A stretch of DNA of 64,000 nt, from NCBI RefSeq assembly GCF_963583255.1, contig NC_084806.1, positions 15,728,317-15,792,316 of the forward strand. Reading direction: 5' to 3'. Position 1 is the first letter of the stretch. Every line of letters begins with the position of its first letter. Below, piece after piece: positions 58,516 through 64,000 of this stretch. The DNA comes from Pyrus communis (lineage: Eukaryota; Streptophyta; Magnoliopsida; Rosales; Rosaceae). The notes under the pieces were generated by a model that had not been told where the DNA came from, searched no databases, and saw only the letters and a list, made by a program, of their open reading frames with translations. The position numbers and the translations under genes are program-made.

Positions 58516-58772
58516 TATTGTAGCCTATTTTATCTGACAAGGTTAAGGGGGCCGGCGGCAAGGGTAAAGGGATTAAGAGAGATGTGTTTGTAGAATTGTA
58601 GGGGGATGTGTGTGTTATCCTTCTTACATAGTACCTTTATTTATAGTAGTAAAAGGGGGAGAAGAAAGTCTTTCATCCCCAAGGAATACAAGTTGTAATA
58701 GGAAAGGACAGCTAGAATCAAATCTAATTTAGGATTTACACAATCACACTTAAACTAGGGAAGTTTACAACA
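58516..58772 (-). repeat. 5' LTR of the Copia element
   Basis: TATTGTAGCCTATTTTATCT to AAGTTTACAACA, 257 bp; tip changed from TGTTG to TATTG. Confidence 0.88.
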
Positions 58773-58855
58773 CCACATTATTGCTAACCCATTGTGAAAC
58801 TTAGTCCACTCCCTCATCCCCTTAGTATAGATAATACAATTTGTTCAAAAATCGT
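58773..58855 (+). mobile_element. SINE family A, 3' half
   Basis: CCACATTATTGCTAACCCAT through ATAATACAATTTGTTCAAAA continues exactly where the 5' half at 51417 stops. Confidence 0.75.
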
Positions 58856-58934
58856 TTTTTGATATCATTTTCTCACAAACAAAAGTATTTCCATTTGTGT
58901 TTTATAGAAAATCTTAAAAGTGCTTATGAGTCAC

Positions 58935-60156
58935 TGTTAGGGCCCAAAAATATCATACACTAATCCAACCAAGTCTCAAGGCCCAATTGTCATGATCGAT
59001 GAGGAATATATTTACAAACATGCTATGCCACGGTGATTAAGTCTGATATTCACGACATGCTCATGCATATTCATCACGCCATGCTTCCTTAGCCACTATT
59101 CATGCTAAGCTCAAGTCACATATTTAGGGCTTGCCAAGTGAATTGTGGTGTGGATGGTTACGGAAGATTATCGAGCCTATGTGGAATCAGGGTTATGGAA
59201 GACTTTGGGTTGCTTGGGGGCCCAAAGATCCAAGCCCATACCCTTTATTTTCACGTAGGCATCATTGAGAGAAAATTAGCCTAGTTTACCCATTTCCCTA
59301 GCAAGCCAACTCCCTTAGTTACAACTAAACTAGATTCTTGCATTAAATGTATGTTAAGCCCAGCAAGTCAGGCATTTAATGTTGACTTTCCCTTCCCAAC
59401 CTGCATAAACAACTAACATGCAAAAGCCGTGAAGCGCCCTCCCAGATTTAGCGTTTGCGGAAGGCCACCATAGGAAAAGCGCGTCTCGAGAAGAAGCAAA
59501 TTGCAAGTCTCAACAATGCAACTATCTTACACCAAAAACGGAATAATAAGAGGCCTAGCGAGAAAGAAGGGGAAGACCAAGCCACAAAGGGAGATTCCTT
59601 TGAAACATAGAGAAGAACCCTTCACTTACATAAAGAGGGAGAAGCCATTACAGAGAGGGATTCAGACTAATAGAAGAAGTTAGAACGCATAAAGGAATAC
59701 ACAGAAAGATAAAGAAGAAACGTAGGAAGAGAGAACCTCCCAGGAAACAAGCCTAGAGAGTTCCATTTAGTCCAGAAACATACTCCAAGCCTCAAACATC
59801 ACCATTCATGCAACTTTAGTAATCCCACATCATTCCATTAAAGATCATAGCCATTAGAAGCCTTGCTATCATCCTAGGAAAGCCTAAATCATGCAGCCCA
59901 GAATGTCATGCAACCATGCGAATCCCTTATCTCTCATGTAAACTGATAATCTTCTAGCTTCTACACGACATTTCACTTGAGCAAATCATTATCTTGATCA
60001 ATCATGCTATCTTTGAGCCGTTGATGTTACCGGGGTATTTTCTAAGACAAGCTATCTCTTTCAAGATATCTTGGGACTTGTCACAAATCCACACCAAGGA
60101 AGACAAAAGGATGTTCTTAAAGCCCAAGTCTGCTTCGACCTAAAAGTCCCCCAACA
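58935..60156 (+). repeat. 5' LTR of the Tat-like Gypsy element
   Basis: TG...CA boundaries, PBS four to five bases after the end. No partner LTR in the window, so the left tip rests on motif alone. Confidence 0.75.
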
Positions 60157-60161
60157 TAAAT

Positions 60162-60178
60162 TGGCGACTCTGTTAAGG
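60162..60178 (+). other. Primer binding site of the Tat-like element
   Basis: TGGCGACTCTGTTAAGG, resembling the TGGCGACTC-type PBS seen in Tat/Ogre-type Gypsy elements; not the initiator-Met type used by the element at 20053. Confidence 0.65.
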
Positions 60179-60198
60179 ACAAGTCGCAATCTTCATTT

Positions 60199-61590
60199 AA
60201 TGACTCCCAGATCCAGAAGAAACACTACCAGGAGTGGCAATGCCTCAAACGCAGGTGAGGCTGCTTCCCGATTCAATAAGGCTCAACGTGAAGGCTATCA
60301 CTAGGAAAGTTAAGAAAACCTAGATGAATATGCCATACTAGACATCATCGCAACCTTTCATGCTTTAGGTGAACCCCAAAAAGGAAATTGTTGTATCTGT
60401 GAATAACTTGAAAAAACTCAACCCTAAAGCCAACCAAGAAAGCCAGTGACAAAGATTGCATGCCCAAGGAAAAGATTTCCTAGGAAGAATGAACTGCAGC
60501 TGCAGGCAAGGGTTCTGAAAAGATGTCCCCATTTGTCACTCAAGAAGATGTTATTGCCATACTAGAAATAAGTTGCATGAGAGTTCGGAAGACTGGAAAT
60601 ATGTTCCTAAGCCACCATATCCAACCAGCGTTCTCTACATCCCATATCCTAAGCCACCATATCCAACCAGCATTCTCTACATGCCATAACCTTATCCTCT
60701 TCGATAGGAGAAAGGTAGCCCTAAGGAATATATAAGCCATTTCATTGATGTTTTGGGTCCTCATGTTGACGACTGCAACCTTCGTCTCAGGGAGTTCTCG
60801 AAAAGCCTAACTAACCATGCCTATACTTGGTGCATTACTCTCGGACTAGGTTTCATCCAGACTTGAGAAAAGCTGGTAGACAAGTTTTGTAACAAATATT
60901 TTTAGCATAAGGAAAGAGTCACAACAACTCAGCTCAACAATGCACACCAAAAGCATGGAGACTTTTGTCAAATGTTTCCGGGACCTCGCCTTTGACTGCT
61001 ATGACGAGAAGGATGAGGAAACTCTTATGGAGATTTGTATCAGCAACATTGTAGCTGACTACAGGGTGTACTTGGAGAACATTCGTATCAACCAGTTCTC
61101 GAGGCTTTTGGAGGTAGTAAGGAAGACAACTTATCCATCAAGCCTTCCACGGGGAGATCCTGGAAATTTGACAAGAATGAAGCTTATCATACCCTAGCTG
61201 TGGATGACAGATCTGACTACAACCCATAAAAGAGGAAAGAAAGGAAGAGCGATAGGGAAACCTATCTTCCACTGGTATGCAGTGACGAAGAGTTCCAAGT
61301 CATCCTTGATACCATGCTCAGAGATAGAGCCATGAAGCTACCCCGGTCGTACAAATCCCCATCCAGGGAAGATAGAAAAAACCCTAGGTACTATCGCTAC
61401 CATCAGTATATAGGACATCCCTCTATTGTATGCCAAACTTTGCAAAAAAATCTCCATGCAAAAATCCATAAAGGAACACTAGAGCTACCATGCAAGACGT
61501 AAGCCATAGACACTGACCTTCTACCAAGCGTCGGGAGAAGAAGATGGCAACTGTCATCATATACTTCAGAGATGACGAAGCCTACCACCC
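60199..61590 (+). pseudogene. Gag remnant of the Tat-like Gypsy element
   Basis: Opens at ATG 60199 (MTPRSRRNTTRSGNASNAGE). After stops, the conserved gag core appears at 60735-61160: DVLGPHVDDCNLRLREFSKS, LTNHAYTWCITL, TTTQLNNAHQKHG, DCYDEKDEETLMEICISNIV and ADYRVYLENIRINQFSRLLE. A nucleocapsid-like YYRYHQYIGHPSIVC is near 61400. At least four stops and two frameshifts. Confidence 0.8.
60601..60686 (+). repeat. Tandem copy of a 43-bp word
   Basis: CCTAAGCCACCATATCCAACCAGC(G/A)TTCTCTACAT occurs twice in a row at 60607 and 60650. Confidence 0.85.
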
Positions 61591-61674
61591 GTACTGTTCT
61601 AAAAATCTCTGCCTACGCGTTAGGCGACTTGCCACCATCCCGATTAATGCCTAGGCGTTTGAAAATTAAGAAAG

Positions 61675-61755
61675 GGCACCTAAACCTGCTGAGGCACCCG
61701 TCCAGACCCACCTAGGCACCTGTCCAGACCCACATAGGCACATGTCTAGGTTGCG
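61675..61755 (+). repeat. Tandem GGCACCYGTCCAGACCCAC units
   Basis: AGGCACCCGTCCAGACCCAC, then AGGCACCTGTCCAGACCCAC and AGGCACATGTCTAGG: three 20-bp units. Confidence 0.8.
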
Positions 61756-61900
61756 ACTCACATAGACAGACAATAGATAAATTTCATTTTACATATTATT
61801 ATTTTTCAATAAATTGTAAGAGACTTGTTGAATACTTAAATGAACACACATTATATATTTGTTCCCTATATTTTCATTATGTTCCAATACTTCATAATAT

Positions 61901-61928
61901 ATATATATATATATGTCATTCTATTTTG

Positions 61929-61968
<40 letters not shown>
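61901..61968. repeat. (AT)n microsatellites
   Basis: Two AT runs separated by about 20 bp, the second about 15 units. Confidence 0.85.
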
Positions 61969-61971
<3 letters not shown>

Positions 61972-62089
61972 GTATAAACACACTTATTTACACGAAATAT
62001 AATAAATTAACTTAAATCCGTCTAGGCCTCTGCCTAGGCGCTAGGCCCACTGCCCGCCGCCCGACTAGCGTCTTTTCAAACCTTGACCC

Positions 62090-64000
62090 ATCATGGATCA
62101 AAAATCCCAAGCCACCAAAAGCCATTTGGGAACCTTTCAAAAGCATGGAAGAGAATTTTTGGTGCAAATACTCAAAGCCACAAAGTTGTGACATGCCATG
62201 ATCCCAAGCTAAAGGATGGGAAGAGGGGAGTGAAGACATCATAGATATCTCCCCAACCCATAATGAATAGGTCTTCACTGTCAAAATGTCGGAAGGATAC
62301 AGCTGGAGAACCCTAGAAGGGTAACTGTTCAACCAATAAATGATGGCTGTGACTTTGCACAACCTTCCCGACATGGAAACCAACACAGCTAAGCATTACC
62401 TTTCCCAAGGGCAAGGGCTTACTACAGCGCAAGTTCTCCAGGAAAACCCTAAGTTTAAATCCCTATTCGACTAGCTTGTATATAGCCCAGAAGCAAAGAC
62501 TGCTGATGCTGAAGCTCTCATGCATGTTTCCAAAGACTATGGCCCTCAAAGCTATGTTGTCCAGCCGCAGAAGGCTTTCCTTGAGAACAATAATGCCATC
62601 ATTTTTTCTGACGAAGACACATAAGTGGTTTTCCTTGAACATCAAAAACCACTGTACCTGAAAGGACAAATCAACAAGGCATTCACCAGGCGAGCCTTGG
62701 TTGATACCATAGTTTACCGTCTATGACGGGTTGGGTGGTCTAACCATATTGTGTGGGAAAGCCCCAAGTATGGAGACACTGCACACCAAGCAAGTGAAGT
62801 TCCCAAGGAAACTAAAGACAAGCCTGCACCTATTGCGGAGGACGGATCCCTGTAGAAGATCATACCTTTGTGCAAAAAATTGATTTATATTAGTGTTTAC
62901 TTAATTGTCAAGGAAAAGAAAGAATTGGTCAACCTGCTAAAGGAGAAGATGGAACGTCTTTGCTTAGCTCTTGTCTGCGCATCGCAGCAGCTGTGCCACT
63001 ATTTCCTAGCCCACAAGATACACTTAATGGTAAAATCTGACCCCGCAAGGTACTTACTCATTAGACTTATACTATATGGCCATTTGGCTTGTTGGTTGCT
63101 CTAACTTTCCAAATTTGATATTATATATGTGACCCATAAGGTTATCAAAGGCCAAGTTGTGATAGACTTGCTAGCATTGTTTCTCAAAAAAAAAAAGAAT
63201 GCCACTATTTCCAAGAAAGTCCTTGGTGAGTTACCAGAGATAGATGCCACTGCTATGGAAGAAGAGCCATGAGTTATGCATTTTGATGTTCTTCCACAGC
63301 CACAAAGGGAAGAGCTAACATTGTACTTGTCAATCCAAGGGGCCAAGTTACTACCCTATCATTCAAGCTAAGCTTTCCATGCACAAACAATGTAGCCAAG
63401 TATAAAGCTTTCATCATGGGCCTTTCCACATCCAAGGAAATGGGTGTAAAGAAGATACGAGTCGTAGGGGACTCAAATTTGGTCATGAGCCAGGTCCAGC
63501 GAAGCTTCACAGTGTAGAAATAACCTTGGCACTATACCATATTATGGCTTGGAAAATCATAGTAAGCTTCAAGTATGTGGTGTTGGAGTACATTCCCATC
63601 ACAACCAACAGATATGTCGATGCCTTAGCCACACTTAGCTTCAAGCTTACCTTCATTGAAGAACAACCCAACATTATTGTGAACAGAAATGAGGCCCTAG
63701 CCATTAATGCAGCATTCTCGGAAGAAGTGTTAAATGATGACGACTGAAGGGAAACTGTCAAAATAAAACTTTCTAAGCTAAGTGAAAAGCTCAACATCAA
63801 ATACCTTAAGGAACACATCAATGTTGTTAGGACACTCTACAAGCGCCTACCCGGATGGGTGCTAACTCGATGCCTCAGACCAAAAGAAGCACAAAGGTGG
63901 TTTGCATGAAATCCATGAAGCCACATGCTGAGTCAACCAAGTAGTATGTTTCTTTTGTCGACTATAAAGGAAATGATATTACTGGTTAAAGATTAAACAA
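62090..64000 (+). pseudogene. Pol remnant with RNase H of the Tat-like Gypsy element
   Basis: 62090-62870 is decayed gag/protease-side sequence with frame breaks (for example DAEALMHVSKDYGPQSYVVQ). 63100-63745 carries a recognisable RNase H: VMHFDVLPQPQ, LSFKLSFPCTNNVAKYKAFI, MGLSTSKEMGVKKIRVVGDS NLVMSQVQ, and FKYVVLEYIPITTNRYVDAL. The block ATTISKKVLGELPEIDATAM before it is typical of the RNase H of Tat-lineage elements. Most RT is missing or unrecognisable between 62700 and 63060, suggesting a large deletion. Several stops. Confidence 0.72.

Larger units (their letters stand above)
51418..58772 (-). mobile_element. Nearly complete, inactive Ty1/Copia element inserted in a SINE
   Basis: LTRs at 51418-51675 (3' LTR) and 58516-58772 (5' LTR), about 258 and 257 bp, with ends TGTTGTA...TACAACA and point changes at the tips. 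A seven-C run at 51676-51682 (purine tract on the minus strand) adjoins the 3' LTR. TATCAGCACG-like sequence (minus) beside the 5' LTR fits a Copia primer site. Coding order on the minus strand is gag, pre-integrase, IN, RT, RNase H. An extra truncated LTR plus leader is duplicated at 58250-58515. No 5-bp target duplication is visible. Confidence 0.9.
61598..62085. repeat. Interspersed repeat inserted in the Gypsy element
   Basis: The left side has TCTCTGCCTACGCGTTAGGC and GCCTAGGCG-like words, the right side CTAGGCCTCTGCCTAGGCGC and an inverted tip AGGTTTGAAAAGACGCTAGT. The centre has (AT)n at about 61901-61968. Same family as 5789-6010. It separates gag at 61590 from continuing pol-like sequence at 62090. 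Confidence 0.6.
58935..64000 (+). mobile_element. Decayed Ty3/Gypsy element (Tat-like), 5' part, runs off the window
   Basis: A 1222-bp LTR (58935-60156) starts TGTTAGGGCCC and ends CCCCCAACA (inverted tips). The PBS TGGCGACTCTGTTAAGG starts at 60162. Gag and a late RNase H block follow on the plus strand. The 3' LTR is beyond the window. The element is interrupted at 61598-62085 by another repeat. Confidence 0.85.

Noticed and set aside
58935..60156. Independent small genes at 59102 and 59501
   Set aside because: Both are within the LTR of the Tat-like element and show no domain.
1..64000. A novel multi-gene defence or biosynthetic system
   Set aside because: All gene-dense parts resolve to housekeeping plant genes or transposable elements; no co-oriented cluster of unknown genes exists here.

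Overview
This is nuclear DNA from a flowering plant. The evidence is GT-AG introns, typical plant genes (PRP19/MAC3, a PDLP with two DUF26 domains, a TNL-type LRR remnant, a plant TOM9 relic), and a dense load of plant LTR retrotransposons, LINEs, tRNA-derived SINEs and MITEs. Repeat style makes me suspect a woody Rosaceae species (apple/pear/Prunus type). That is an impression only; no search was possible. There are no operons, CRISPR arrays, prokaryotic genes or organellar genes.

Real host genes. (1) 126-5120 (+): the 3' two thirds of PRP19 in 12 exons, including the WD40 propeller of the spliceosomal E3 ubiquitin ligase; the U-box half lies upstream. (2) 6481-8949 (-): an eight-exon TLDc-domain gene, convergent with PRP19. 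(3) 17197-18951 (+): a three-exon spermidine-synthase-like, SAM-dependent methyltransferase with a likely organelle presequence. (4) 39127-40326 (-): a two-exon plasmodesmata-located protein (signal peptide, two DUF26, one TM helix). Their reading frames stay open across every inferred splice junction. Broken host genes are a TOM9 (plant Tom22) copy split by a Gypsy element at its fourth codon, and a TNL-type LRR fragment at 29.1-29.4 kb.

Layout. 0-9 kb: two intact genes, with a Harbinger MITE in a PRP19 intron. 9-17 kb: a decayed gag fragment, a 1050-bp Mutator-like element with perfect 9-bp TSD, a reverse-oriented non-LTR insertion with 16-bp TSD, a MULE-type MITE, and a solo LTR that landed inside a 34-bp minisatellite. 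17-19 kb: methyltransferase gene. 19-29.4 kb: two SINEs, a complete but dead chromodomain-type Gypsy element inside the TOM9 relic, a 5'-truncated Copia element, and the LRR relic. 30-38.4 kb: MITEs and a decayed LINE with EN, RT and RNase H remnants. 39-40.3 kb: PDLP gene. 41-50 kb: SINEs, MITEs and a roughly 670-bp inverted-repeat element split by a 2.2-kb solo LTR. 51.4-58.8 kb: a nearly complete dead Copia element lying between two halves of a SINE, with a partly duplicated 5' end. 58.9-64 kb: the 5' part of a decayed Tat-like Gypsy element, itself interrupted by another repeat, running off the window.

The main value of the window is a readable insertion history: at least four nested insertions have recoverable boundaries. 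I see no credible novel multi-gene system. The most notable items are the nested insertions, two related inverted-repeat elements (37160-37840 and 43971-46842) whose family I cannot name, and the tandem LTR+PBS duplication in the Copia element.
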